64,000 nucleotides of DNA from UBA6772 sp965183875 (GCA_965183875.1 CBCYMK010000019.1:6597-70596), one strand, 5' to 3'. Positions 36,342-43,737 are shown, numbered from the stretch's first letter. Numbers and translations are program-made. The notes: a model not told the origin generated them from the sequence alone.

Positions 36342-37394
36342 ATGAAACGTCAAATTACTATTGAAGCATTAAGTACTCTAGGAGAATTTTTAAGTCAGTT
36401 TGAATCGGATACTTCTCAAAAGATTGAGCATGTATTGAATGCGGACTTTTACGATTCTTTTTCGTCAGCTATTTACGCCTCTAAAGTTCACAATGGTTGG
36501 TTTGAAGAAGCACAAGTAAGAAGAGCTATTTCTGCTTGGTCTGCTCAATTAACAATTTCAGAACTTACTAACTGGCTTAGTACTTACCCTGAAATAGAAA
36601 TCCCTAAGGTAATAGGGTTAATTATGGCTGGAAATATTCCTTTGGTAGGGTTTCATGATTTTGTTTCGGTTTTAGTTTCTGGAAATAATGCCTTGGTAAA
36701 GTTGTCAACTGACGATAAACTGTTAATGACTATAATCACCAAGATTCTGATTCATTTAAATGAAGGTTTTAGTAAACGCATTAATATTACAGAAGGTCAG
36801 TTAAAAGATTTTGATGCTATTATTGCTACAGGTTCTGATAATACCGCTAGATATTTTGAGCATTATTTTGGTAAATACCCTCATATAATTAGAAAAAACA
36901 GAAACTCTGTAGCCGTGCTTGATGGTTCTGAAACCTCAGAAGAACTCAATGCTTTAGGAGATGATATTTTCGCATACTTTGGTTTAGGTTGTAGAAATGT
37001 GTCCAAAATTTATGTTCCTAAAGGGTATAGCTTCGATTTATTGTTTGAATCTCTTTTCTCTTATAAAGAGATCGTTAATAATAAAAAGTATGCGAATAAT
37101 GTAGATTACTATAGAGCCTTATTTTTAATGGGTGGTAATAAGATGTTAGAAAACGGATTCTTATTGCTTAGAGAAGATGAGTTATTAGCATCTCCAATTT
37201 CTATGTTACACTATGAGTACTATGAAGACTTAGATACTTTGAAGCAAGATTTAGTAGATAAAGAGTCTCAGATTCAATGTGTAGTTTCTAAGGAGTCGAT
37301 TCCAGGATCGTTTAATTTAGGTGAAGCCCAATGTCCTAGCCTAAGCGATTATGCTGATGGAGTGGATACAATGCAATTCTTAACGAGCTTATAG
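36342..37394 (+). CDS. Acyl-CoA reductase (LuxC-like family)
   Basis: 350 residues from the ATG at 36342 (MKRQITIEALSTLGEF). It belongs to the aldehyde-dehydrogenase superfamily branch that includes LuxC. Seen: IGLIMAGNIPLVGFHDFVSV, which is the nucleotide-binding start; ATGSDNTARYFEHYFGKYP; RKNRNSVAVLDGSE; and DDIFAYFGLGCRNVSKIYVP, carrying the active-site Cys in GLGCRN. It reduces an acyl-CoA to an aldehyde. Its natural substrate in Bacteroidota is not known. It is divergent from a ferredoxin and ends 6 nt into the purine nucleoside phosphorylase gene on the other strand. Confidence 0.88.
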   Translation: MKRQITIEALSTLGEFLSQFESDTSQKIEHVLNADFYDSFSSAIYASKVHNGWFEEAQVRRAISAWSAQLTISELTNWLSTYPEIEIPKVIGLIMAGNIPLVGFHDFVSVLVSGNNALVKLSTDDKLLMTIITKILIHLNEGFSKRINITEGQLKDFDAIIATGSDNTARYFEHYFGKYPHIIRKNRNSVAVLDGSETSEELNALGDDIFAYFGLGCRNVSKIYVPKGYSFDLLFESLFSYKEIVNNKKYANNVDYYRALFLMGGNKMLENGFLLLREDELLASPISMLHYEYYEDLDTLKQDLVDKESQIQCVVSKESIPGSFNLGEAQCPSLSDYADGVDTMQFLTSL

Positions 37395-38198
37395 TCGTTC
37401 AATAATTTTAGTAAATAGACTTGTTAAATGTGGTTCTGCTTTTTCTGCGGTTTCTATGATGTCATCTATTGAAACTGCTTTAAGGTTGTCTGGGTCACAT
37501 TCATCTGTAAGTACAGAAACTACCGCACAAGGTAGGCTCATATGGTTGGCTACTATTACTTCTGGTACGGTAGACATTCCAACTAAGTCTGCTCCAAGAA
37601 TTTTAAGCATTCTATATTCTGCTCTTGTTTCTAATGAAGGTCCTTGCCAGGCAGCATACACTCCTGTGTGGAATGTACAGTCAATATTTCGAGCACATTC
37701 CCATAATAACTCATTTAAGTGTTTGTTGTATGGCTGAGACATATCTGTAAATCGTGGGCCATGCTCATCAATATTCTTTCCTCTTAAAGGGTTTTCAAAG
37801 AGTAAATTTATATGATCGTCTAGGATCACTAAATCACCTTTTTTATAATTAGAATTTATTGCTCCTGAGGCATTTGAAATCAGTAAGTTCGTAATTCCAA
37901 GTTCTTTTAATACTCTTATAGGAAATGTTATTTCTTTTGCATTATATCCCTCGTAATAATGAAATCTACCTTGCATTATAATTACTGACTTTCCGGAAAT
38001 TTCTCCAAAAATTAATTGTCCGGTATGTGATTCAACGGTTGAAGTAGGGAAGTGGGGGATATCTGTGTAAGGGATACAAAGCTCAATCTTGCAGTTTTCT
38101 ATTAATCCTCCGAGTCCTGTTCCTAGAACAATTCCTGTTTTGGGTTTAGAAAAATCAAAATTGTTGATAAAATTTAATGCTTCTTGTATCTCTTTCAT
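37389..38198 (-). CDS. punA: Purine nucleoside phosphorylase (trimeric type)
   Basis: 269 residues. Phosphate-binding GIVLGTGLGGL (about 22-32), FGEISGKSVIIMQGRFHYYE with the catalytic HYYEG region, ITNLLISNASGAIN, GPSLETRAEYRML, and GMSTVPEVIVANH with the base-binding residues. This is the low-molecular-weight trimeric PNP class acting on inosine and guanosine, in purine salvage. The 3' end overlaps that of the acyl-CoA reductase gene by 6 nt, tail to tail. Confidence 0.92.
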   Translation of the reverse strand: MKEIQEALNFINNFDFSKPKTGIVLGTGLGGLIENCKIELCIPYTDIPHFPTSTVESHTGQLIFGEISGKSVIIMQGRFHYYEGYNAKEITFPIRVLKELGITNLLISNASGAINSNYKKGDLVILDDHINLLFENPLRGKNIDEHGPRFTDMSQPYNKHLNELLWECARNIDCTFHTGVYAAWQGPSLETRAEYRMLKILGADLVGMSTVPEVIVANHMSLPCAVVSVLTDECDPDNLKAVSIDDIIETAEKAEPHLTSLFTKIIERL

Positions 38199-38265
38199 AG
38201 ACTAGGTTTTTGGCAAAAATAAGGAACATTATTCACAAATTTAATGGTATTAATTGAATAATTGT

Positions 38266-38295
38266 TTTGATAATTGATTGAAATTAATAGATTTG
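38266..38295 (+). promoter_or_regulatory. Full promoter of a probable small RNA
   Basis: TTTG (38266-38269), an 18-nt spacer, then TAGATTTG (38288-38295). This is a complete match to the Bacteroidota TTTG / TAnnTTTG promoter. No gene starts downstream; a strong terminator lies 90 nt on. Confidence 0.6.
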
Positions 38296-38301
38296 CAATC
38301 C

Positions 38302-38417
38302 AATCACGAAATAATAGAGACTTTTTTTAGTCTTTCTAGAAGATATATATCGTTTTATCCTTCCCCCCAGAATGGATTTACAAAGAGGCAAACATTTAGG
38401 TGTTTGCCTTTTTTTGT
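38302..38417 (+). ncRNA. Probable small RNA with C-rich segment
   Basis: About 115 nt between a full promoter and a perfect terminator, with no convincing ORF. A small hairpin AGACT-T7-like loop-AGTCT lies near the 5' end, and a single-stranded pyrimidine segment CCTTCCCCCCAG (about 38359-38370) precedes the terminator stem. A second locus at 43735-43812 has the same plan with CCCTCCCCCAAG. Start is estimated from the promoter, end from the T-run. Confidence 0.45.
38386..38417 (+). terminator. Intrinsic terminator of the probable small RNA
   Basis: Perfect 9-bp stem AGGCAAACA / TGTTTGCCT around TTTAGG, followed by seven T. Confidence 0.88.
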
Positions 38418-38489
38418 TTCTACACTTTTCTTCAAAGTGGAATTGATAAACGTATGTCGTAAAACGGAATAGAAGGTGGCGGATTGTTT

Positions 38490-38636
38490 CTAAATCACCC
38501 AAGGTCTTCCATGTTTAGTGAATTTTTCATAACCTAAATTATGCCTGATAATTCTATTGTCGATATTGGAGGTAGCACCTTTATAAAAGATGTTGGCTTT
38601 CTTAGAATATAGTATATAGGTAAAATGTCTTGTCAT
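38490..38636 (-). pseudogene. Truncated GIY-YIG nuclease copy (sixth unit)
   Basis: The first 46 or so codons match the GIY-YIG ORFs of the array (MTRHFTYILYSKKANIFYKG to KHGRPW, with Met to Ile in SNIDN), then the sequence leaves the repeat and a TAG stop follows. This is the far end of the array. The lost part includes the catalytic Glu helix and the tRNA-derived tail. Confidence 0.85.
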
Positions 38637-38705
38637 AAAAAAATCCCTCGCTAGGAGGGATTAGTGTATTTGTGACTTGGCAGGGGCTCGAATACTGACG
38701 CTAGG

Positions 38706-39011
38706 TCAGTATCCAGCCAATTGCTTAATAAAAAGCAATTCGTCTGGGCCCGAAACCCCTTCTTTGTATTTGAGCATAAACTCTATAGTTCTACTCACCG
38801 ATAAATTTTTAAGTTTCTTTTCTAATACCGTTGCCTCTGCCCAAGAATCTTTTTCGATAGACCAGAGAATAATCCAAGGTCTACCATGTTTAGTGAATTT
38901 TTCATAACCTAAATTATGCCTGATAATTCTATTGTCCATATTGGAGGTGGCACCTTTATAAAAGATGTTGGCTTTCTTAGAATATAGTATATAGGTAAAA
39001 TGTCTTGTCAT
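38706..39011 (-). CDS. GIY-YIG nuclease family protein, unit 1
   Basis: 101 residues, single-domain GIY-YIG nuclease. Seen: TYILYSKK (the GIY-like strand, about 6-13), FYKGAT (the YIG-like strand, 17-22), conserved Arg and His in NRIIRHN (27-33), and a Glu-rich helix WAEATVLEKKLKNLS with the metal-binding Glu. Small GIY-YIG proteins cut DNA, but this subgroup has no established substrate. The ATG follows directly on the T-run of a terminator-like hairpin, so expression probably needs read-through. The stop codon lies inside a second hairpin. Confidence 0.8.
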   Translation of the reverse strand: MTRHFTYILYSKKANIFYKGATSNMDNRIIRHNLGYEKFTKHGRPWIILWSIEKDSWAEATVLEKKLKNLSVSRTIEFMLKYKEGVSGPDELLFIKQLAGY

Positions 39012-39080
39012 AAAAAAATCCCTCGCTAGGAGGGATTAGTGTATTTGTGACTTGGCAGGGGCTCGAATACTGACGCTAGG

Positions 39081-39386
39081 TCAGTATCCAACCAATTGCT
39101 TAATAAAAAGCAATTCGTCTGGGCCCGAAACCCCTTCTTTGTATTTGAGCATAAACTCTATAGTTCTACTCACCGATAAATTTTTAAGTTTCTTTTCTAA
39201 TACCGTTGCCTCTGCCCAAGAATCTTTTTCGATAGACCATAGAATAATCCAAGGTCTTCCATGTTTAGTGAATTTTTCATAACCTAAATTATGCCTGATA
39301 ATTCTATTGTCCATATTGGAGGTAGCACCTTTTTAAAAGATGTTGGCTTTCTTAGAATATAGTATATAGGTAAAATGTCTTGTCAT
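39081..39386 (-). pseudogene. GIY-YIG nuclease, unit 2, nonsense mutation
   Basis: Same frame and length as the other copies, but codon 18, the Tyr of the YKG (YIG) motif, is TAA instead of TAT (plus 39333-39335). Only a fragment starting at Met25 could be made, without the active-site strands. One other difference is Ala99 to Val near the C-terminus. Confidence 0.9.
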
Positions 39387-39455
39387 AAAAAAATCCCTCG
39401 CTAGGAGGGATTAGTGTGTTTGTGACTTGGCAGGGGCTCGAATACTGACGCTAGG

Positions 39456-39761
39456 TCAGTATCCAGCCAATTGCTTAATAAAAAGCAATTCGTCTGGGCC
39501 CGAAACCCCTTCTTTGTATTTGAGCATAAACTCTATAGTTCTACTCACCGATAAATTTTTAAGTTTCTTTTCTAATACCGTTGCCTCTGCCCAAGAATCT
39601 TTTTCGATAGACCAGAGAATAATCCAAGGTCTACCATGTTTAGTGAATTTTTCATAACCTAAATTATGCCTGATAATTCTATTGTCCATATTGGAGGTAG
39701 CACCTTTATAAAAGATGTTGGCTTTCTTAGAATATAGTATATAGGTAAAATGTCTTGTCAT
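39456..39761 (-). CDS. GIY-YIG nuclease family protein, unit 3
   Basis: 101 residues, identical in protein sequence to units 1, 4 and 5. The GIY-YIG strands, Arg/His pair and Glu helix are all intact. Flanked by the same pair of hairpins and by 20-nt tRNA-Lys 3' ends. Confidence 0.8.
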   Translation of the reverse strand: MTRHFTYILYSKKANIFYKGATSNMDNRIIRHNLGYEKFTKHGRPWIILWSIEKDSWAEATVLEKKLKNLSVSRTIEFMLKYKEGVSGPDELLFIKQLAGY

Positions 39762-39830
39762 AAAAAAATCCCTCGCTAGGAGGGATTAGTGTGTTTGTGA
39801 CTTGGCAGGGGCTCGAATACTGACGCTAGG

Positions 39831-40136
39831 TCAGTATCCAGCCAATTGCTTAATAAAAAGCAATTCGTCTGGGCCCGAAACCCCTTCTTTGTATTTGAGC
39901 ATAAACTCTATAGTTCTACTCACCGATAAATTTTTAAGTTTCTTTTCTAATACCGTTGCCTCTGCCCAAGAATCTTTTTCGATAGACCAGAGAATAATCC
40001 AAGGTCTACCATGTTTAGTGAATTTTTCATAACCTAAATTATGCCTGATAATTCTATTGTCCATATTGGAGGTAGCACCTTTATAAAAGATGTTGGCTTT
40101 CTTAGAATATAGTATATAGGTAAAATGTCTTGTCAT
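39831..40136 (-). CDS. GIY-YIG nuclease family protein, unit 4
   Basis: 101 residues, intact and identical in protein sequence to units 1, 3 and 5. No separate promoter is visible in the unit, which suggests read-through from the tRNA operon on the same strand. Confidence 0.8.
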   Translation of the reverse strand: MTRHFTYILYSKKANIFYKGATSNMDNRIIRHNLGYEKFTKHGRPWIILWSIEKDSWAEATVLEKKLKNLSVSRTIEFMLKYKEGVSGPDELLFIKQLAGY

Positions 40137-40205
40137 AAAAAAATCCCTCGCTAGGAGGGATTAGTGTGTTTGTGACTTGGCAGGGGCTCGAATACTGACG
40201 CTAGG

Positions 40206-40511
40206 TCAGTATCCAGCCAATTGCTTAATAAAAAGCAATTCGTCTGGGCCCGAAACCCCTTCTTTGTATTTGAGCATAAACTCTATAGTTCTACTCACCG
40301 ATAAATTTTTAAGTTTCTTTTCTAATACCGTTGCCTCTGCCCAAGAATCTTTTTCGATAGACCAGAGAATAATCCAAGGTCTACCATGTTTAGTGAATTT
40401 TTCATAACCTAAATTATGCCTGATAATTCTATTGTCCATATTGGAGGTAGCACCTTTATAAAAGATGTTGGCTTTCTTAGAATATAGTATATAGGTAAAA
40501 TGTCTTGTCAT
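40206..40511 (-). CDS. GIY-YIG nuclease family protein, unit 5 (nearest the tRNA genes)
   Basis: 101 residues, intact. This copy is directly downstream, in transcription order, of the last intact tRNA-Lys gene and its terminator (40512-40537). It is the copy best placed to be transcribed and is the probable founder position of the array. Confidence 0.82.
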   Translation of the reverse strand: MTRHFTYILYSKKANIFYKGATSNMDNRIIRHNLGYEKFTKHGRPWIILWSIEKDSWAEATVLEKKLKNLSVSRTIEFMLKYKEGVSGPDELLFIKQLAGY

Positions 40512-40537
40512 AAAAAAATCCCTCGCTAGGAGGGATT
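40512..40537 (-). terminator. Terminator of the tRNA operon, also 5' hairpin of each array unit
   Basis: Minus strand AATCCCTC / GAGGGATT stem (8 bp) with loop CTAGC, then T7 running straight into the ATG of the GIY-YIG ORF. The same hairpin recurs at 40137, 39762, 39387, 39012 and 38637. Confidence 0.85.
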
Positions 40538-40547
40538 AGTGTATTTG

Positions 40548-40620
40548 TGACTTGGCAGGGGCTCGAACCCTGGACCCTCTCCTTAAAAGGGAGATGCTCT
40601 ACCAACTGAGCTACCAAGTC
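40548..40620 (-). tRNA. tRNA-Lys(TTT), copy 3
   Basis: Minus-strand cloverleaf: acceptor GACTTGG / CCAAGTC, D arm AGCTCAGTTGGTAGAGC, anticodon loop CTTTTAA (anticodon TTT), T arm CAGGG-TTCGAGC-CCCTG, discriminator A, CCA not encoded. Its last 20 nt are identical to those carried in each array unit. Confidence 0.97.
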
Positions 40621-40644
40621 AAAATGTAAAATAAAACTAATAAG

Positions 40645-40717
40645 TGACTTGGCAGGGGCTCGAACCCTGGACCCTCTCCTTAAAAGGGAGATGCTCTACC
40701 AACTGAGCTACCAAGTC
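40645..40717 (-). tRNA. tRNA-Lys(TTT), copy 2
   Basis: Identical to the neighbouring tRNA-Lys genes; the three genes recur every 97 bp with the same spacer. All are on the minus strand. Confidence 0.97.
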
Positions 40718-40741
40718 AAAATGTAAAATAAAACTAATAAG

Positions 40742-40814
40742 TGACTTGGCAGGGGCTCGAACCCTGGACCCTCTCCTTAAAAGGGAGATGCTCTACCAAC
40801 TGAGCTACCAAGTC
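40742..40814 (-). tRNA. tRNA-Lys(TTT), copy 1
   Basis: First of three identical tandem tRNA-Lys genes in transcription order, 13 nt after tRNA-Leu. Confidence 0.97.
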
Positions 40815-40827
40815 AAAATTTTTAAAG

Positions 40828-40910
40828 TACCTAGAACAGGAGTCGAACCTGCACGACCAAAGGTCATACGCCCCTCAAGCGTACACGTCTACCAATTCCG
40901 CCACCTAGGT
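40828..40910 (-). tRNA. tRNA-Leu(GAG)
   Basis: Class II tRNA with long variable arm. Acceptor ACCTAGG / TCTAGGT, D arm with GGCGGAATTGGTAGACG, anticodon loop TTGAGGG (anticodon GAG), T arm GCAGG-TTCGACT-CCTGT, discriminator A. First gene of the tRNA operon. Confidence 0.95.
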
Positions 40911-41027
40911 AAATAAAGAACGTTTTGTGCTTTCTGAAAAGCGATGCAAATATAGGTGCATTATTTTAGAAGACAAAGCCTCTTTTGAAATATTATTAAT
41001 AGTTTTTTTAAGCCCTTGAAAACCTTG

Positions 41028-42194
41028 TTATTCGATAATTGGAGAACGTTCAAAAACAGCGTTTTCATCGAACAATTTGCGGTATGTTTTTAAATCATGG
41101 TAATTTTTAGCTCCCATAGATTTAGTAACATGCATCATTTTTGGGTTAAAATCGCCAATCCAAGTAACAATTACTTCTTTGTAGTTAGGTCTTTTTGTTC
41201 TTAGGTATTCTGCGGCAGAGTTAAGGACATACGATTCCATTCCTATACCTTGAAACTTTGGAGTTACCCCAAATGCTAATCCCCAAACAAAAGAAGGTTT
41301 ACTAAAAAGTTTTTTCCACAAGAACTTTAATTTACCCCACCAATTAAAGTTTCCATTTGTAGCCTGGAAAAATTGATTCAATTCAGGAAGCATAATCAAG
41401 AAAGCGATAGGTTTACCTTTAAAATAAGCAAACCATACCAGATCTTCTTCCATCACTGGTTTTATTTTTCGCAACATCGACATGGCTTGTTCTTCCGACA
41501 TGCCTTTAAAGTTGTCGTGTGTTACCCATGCAGCATTATATACTTCCCTAAAGTCTTCTGCATACTTCTTAAGGTTTTTCTTGTTTATAAGCTCTAAAGA
41601 GTAGTCTGGGTTTTTATTAACTCTTTCAAAACGCAGCCTATATTTTTCGGGCATTTCCGTAGTTAATGGACGGATGAAATTATGCTGGTTAAAGTAAGTT
41701 TGAAAGCCATAATTTTCAAAAAAACCTTGGTAATAACTAGGGTTGTAGCTATTTGCATAAATAGGAGGGTGGTTAAAACCACTAACTAATAATCCCCAAT
41801 ATCGGTCTTTTTCCCCGAAATTTATTGGGCCATCCATTGCCTGCATATCTCTTTCAGAAAGCCATTTTTTACAGGCATCAAAAAGCATAAATGCTGCAGA
41901 CTCATCTTCTATACATTCGAAAAATCCCATTCCACCTGTAGCTTGCTTAAATGTGTTTGCACGCTTACCGTCAATAAATGCAGCTACTCTACCAATTACT
42001 TTTCCATCTTCACCTTCGAGTAAAAAACGTGTTGCTGAGCCAGACTCAAAATATTTGTTTTTTGATGGAGAAAAGACTACTTCAACTTCCTGTTGTATAT
42101 GTGCTATCCAATTAGGATCATTTTTATAGATCAAGTAAGGTAATTCATGAAATCTTTTGATGTCAGACTTAGAAGAAATTTCAATGATTTTCAT
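41028..42194 (-). CDS. GNAT-like acetyltransferase family protein
   Basis: 388 residues from the ATG at 42194 (MKIIEISSKSDIKRFHELPY). A Bacteroidota family usually called hypothetical or N-acetyltransferase. Seen: FLLEGEDGKVIGRVAAFIDG, a GNAT-like strand pair; MGFFECIEDESAAFMLFDAC with DGPINFGEKDRYWGLL, a family signature; and a second GNAT-like C-terminal half with GVTPKFQGIGMESYVLNSAA, where QGIGME resembles the acetyl-CoA pyrophosphate loop. Substrate unknown. It stands alone, upstream of nothing on its strand until the tRNA genes. Confidence 0.75.
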   Translation of the reverse strand: MKIIEISSKSDIKRFHELPYLIYKNDPNWIAHIQQEVEVVFSPSKNKYFESGSATRFLLEGEDGKVIGRVAAFIDGKRANTFKQATGGMGFFECIEDESAAFMLFDACKKWLSERDMQAMDGPINFGEKDRYWGLLVSGFNHPPIYANSYNPSYYQGFFENYGFQTYFNQHNFIRPLTTEMPEKYRLRFERVNKNPDYSLELINKKNLKKYAEDFREVYNAAWVTHDNFKGMSEEQAMSMLRKIKPVMEEDLVWFAYFKGKPIAFLIMLPELNQFFQATNGNFNWWGKLKFLWKKLFSKPSFVWGLAFGVTPKFQGIGMESYVLNSAAEYLRTKRPNYKEVIVTWIGDFNPKMMHVTKSMGAKNYHDLKTYRKLFDENAVFERSPIIE

Positions 42195-42287
42195 AGTCAA
42201 AAATTGAGCTAGTTAGTAGTAGTGTATCTCAATACATATAGTAAAGCTGAAATTTTAATTGTATTGCTTTCAGCTTATTCTAATTAG

Positions 42288-42295
42288 TATATTTG
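42288..42295 (+). promoter_or_regulatory. -7 promoter element of the SDR-aroK operon
   Basis: TATATTTG, preceded at 21 nt by TTG, 42 nt before the SDR start codon. Confidence 0.5.
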
Positions 42296-42337
42296 TTTCA
42301 GCATTTAAATGCAATTTTACGATTTAAAAAGCAATAG

Positions 42338-43141
42338 ATGAAAAATAAGCTAGTAATTGTTACGGGGGCCTCTTCTGGTATAGGAAAGGCATGTGCGATA
42401 GAATTCGCGAAGAAAGGAGCCAACCTTGTTTTGGCGGCTCGTTCGGCAGATAAACTTAGTGAGCTTTCGGAAGAACTTTTAGGTTTAGGGGTGCAAGTAC
42501 TCATAGTTCCAACAGATGTTTCTAAGGAAGAAGATTGTAAAGTTTTGATGGATAAAACTCTTAAAACTTTTGGTAAAATTGACATCCTAGTAAACAATGC
42601 CGGGATTTCTATGCGTGCAGCTTTTTCTGAGATAGATATCTCTGTGCTTAAGCAGGTGATGGATGTAAACTTTTGGGGGGCTGTTTATTGTACACGCTAT
42701 GCCATAAAAAGTATTCTCGAAAGTAAGGGTTCTGTTGTTGGAGTTTCATCTATAGCAGGCTATAAAGGATTACCGGGAAGAACGGGCTATTCCTCTTCAA
42801 AATTTGCAATGCACGGCTTTTTAGAAGCCCTACGTATAGAAAATATAAAAAGGGGATTACATGTGTTAATTGCTTGTCCAGGATTTACTGCTTCAAACAT
42901 TAGAAATAAGGCCTTGGCTGCGGACGGTACTTCTCAAGGAGAGACACCACGAGAAGAACAGAAAATGATGCAACCTGAAGAAGTTGCTCGTGCGATTGTT
43001 AAAGCTGTAGAAAAACGACAAGATCGACTAACACTTACTGCAAATGGTAAACTTACTGTACTGTTGAATAAGTTTTTCCCAAAATGGGTGGATAAGTTAG
43101 TGTACAATCATATGAGTAAAGAACCTGACTCTCCATTTTAA
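42338..43141 (+). CDS. Short-chain dehydrogenase/reductase (SDR)
   Basis: 267 residues, classical SDR. NAD(P) motif VTGASSGIGKACAIEF (TGxxxGxG, about 8-23), NNAGIS (about 86-91), catalytic Ser in VGVSSIAGYKG, and YSSSKFAMHG with the Tyr-x3-Lys pair. The specific substrate cannot be inferred; the C-terminal VYNHMSKEPDSPF is typical of membrane-near SDRs in this phylum. The stop is directly followed by the aroK start (no gap), so the two genes form an operon. Confidence 0.9.
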   Translation: MKNKLVIVTGASSGIGKACAIEFAKKGANLVLAARSADKLSELSEELLGLGVQVLIVPTDVSKEEDCKVLMDKTLKTFGKIDILVNNAGISMRAAFSEIDISVLKQVMDVNFWGAVYCTRYAIKSILESKGSVVGVSSIAGYKGLPGRTGYSSSKFAMHGFLEALRIENIKRGLHVLIACPGFTASNIRNKALAADGTSQGETPREEQKMMQPEEVARAIVKAVEKRQDRLTLTANGKLTVLLNKFFPKWVDKLVYNHMSKEPDSPF

Positions 43142-43657
43142 ATGTTGGTATTTCTAATAGGATATATGGGGGCAGGAAAGTCTAGTCTAGGGAAAGGTTT
43201 AGCAGACTATTTAGGTTATAATTTTGTGGATACTGATAGTTGGATCGAAAACCGTTCTTGTAAATCTGTGCAAGAAATATTTTCAGAAAATGGAGAAACA
43301 TTCTTTAGAGCTAAGGAGAAAGAGTGTATCGAGTTTTTATTTGATCAACAGAAGTGTGTCGTTTCAACTGGAGGTGGTTTACCTTGTCATTCTGACTTGA
43401 TTGACCTGATGAACGACTTAGGAACTGTATTCTATTTAAAAGCGAGCTCATCTATGCTTACAGATCGTTTATTTGAAGAATTGTATTCAAGACCTAAGTT
43501 AAATGGAATTAGTACTAAATTAGAACTTTACAACTTTATTACTAAGCACCTAGTAAAACGTGAAGAACATTACTTAAAAGCAGCTCATCAAATTCATTTA
43601 GATGTCAAATCAAGCGATGACTTAATTAGAGAAATACATAAGTTTATAAAAGAATAA
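43142..43657 (+). CDS. aroK: Shikimate kinase
   Basis: 171 residues. P-loop kinase that phosphorylates shikimate in aromatic amino acid synthesis. Walker A GYMGAGKSS (7-15), shikimate-binding DTD (32-34) and FFRAKE with the conserved Arg, GGG in VSTGGGLPC (about 77-82), and the lid Arg in SRPKLNG. Length is normal for the family. It is translationally coupled to the SDR gene. Confidence 0.93.
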   Translation: MLVFLIGYMGAGKSSLGKGLADYLGYNFVDTDSWIENRSCKSVQEIFSENGETFFRAKEKECIEFLFDQQKCVVSTGGGLPCHSDLIDLMNDLGTVFYLKASSSMLTDRLFEELYSRPKLNGISTKLELYNFITKHLVKREEHYLKAAHQIHLDVKSSDDLIREIHKFIKE

Positions 43658-43702
43658 CACTACATATATAGATTTCTATATGTTAAATTACTGATGTTAA
43701 AC

Positions 43703-43732
43703 TTGTTAAATTAAAAACTAATTGTATATTCG
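43703..43732 (+). promoter_or_regulatory. Full promoter of a probable small RNA or cutC leader
   Basis: TTG (43703-43705), 19-nt spacer, then TATATTCG (43725-43732), one base off TAnnTTTG. The terminator at 43776 lies only about 40 nt after the predicted start. Confidence 0.55.
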
Positions 43733-43737
43733 TGCAT

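Larger units (their letters stand above)
38499..40548 (-). repeat. Tandem array: five 375-bp units plus one truncated unit (GIY-YIG / tRNA-Lys 3' end)
   Basis: Complete units start at 38674, 39049, 39424, 39799 and 40174, each exactly 375 bp; a truncated copy fills 38499-38673. Reading minus, each unit has a terminator-like hairpin (ATCCCTC / GAGGGAT then T7), a GIY-YIG ORF whose ATG abuts the T-run, a hairpin ATACTGAC / GTCAGTAT covering the stop codon, and the last 20 nt of tRNA-Lys (TTCGAGCCCCTGCCAAGTCA). Both hairpins carry CGCTAGG around the loop (plus strand). Units differ by only a few bases. The array joins directly to an intact tRNA-Lys gene. Confidence 0.95.

Noticed and set aside
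38278..38502. Small frames on both strands between PNP and the array
   Set aside because: They run through a promoter, hairpins and a terminator; composition is random-like and they fit a non-coding RNA better.
38677..40407. Plus-strand 76-aa frames in every array unit (MAGARILTLGQYP...)
   Set aside because: They are antisense to the GIY-YIG ORFs and start in the tRNA fragment; the minus frames carry the recognisable nuclease motifs.
38499..40548. CRISPR array
   Set aside because: The 375-bp period, full coding content and near-identity of whole units do not fit short repeats with unique spacers, and no cas genes are present.
40548..40620. Prophage or integrative element at tRNA-Lys
   Set aside because: No integrase, excisionase or phage genes lie nearby; only the GIY-YIG units border the tRNA.
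43662..43683. ACATATA / TATATGT inverted repeat as aroK terminator
   Set aside because: It is AT-only, weak and without a T-run.
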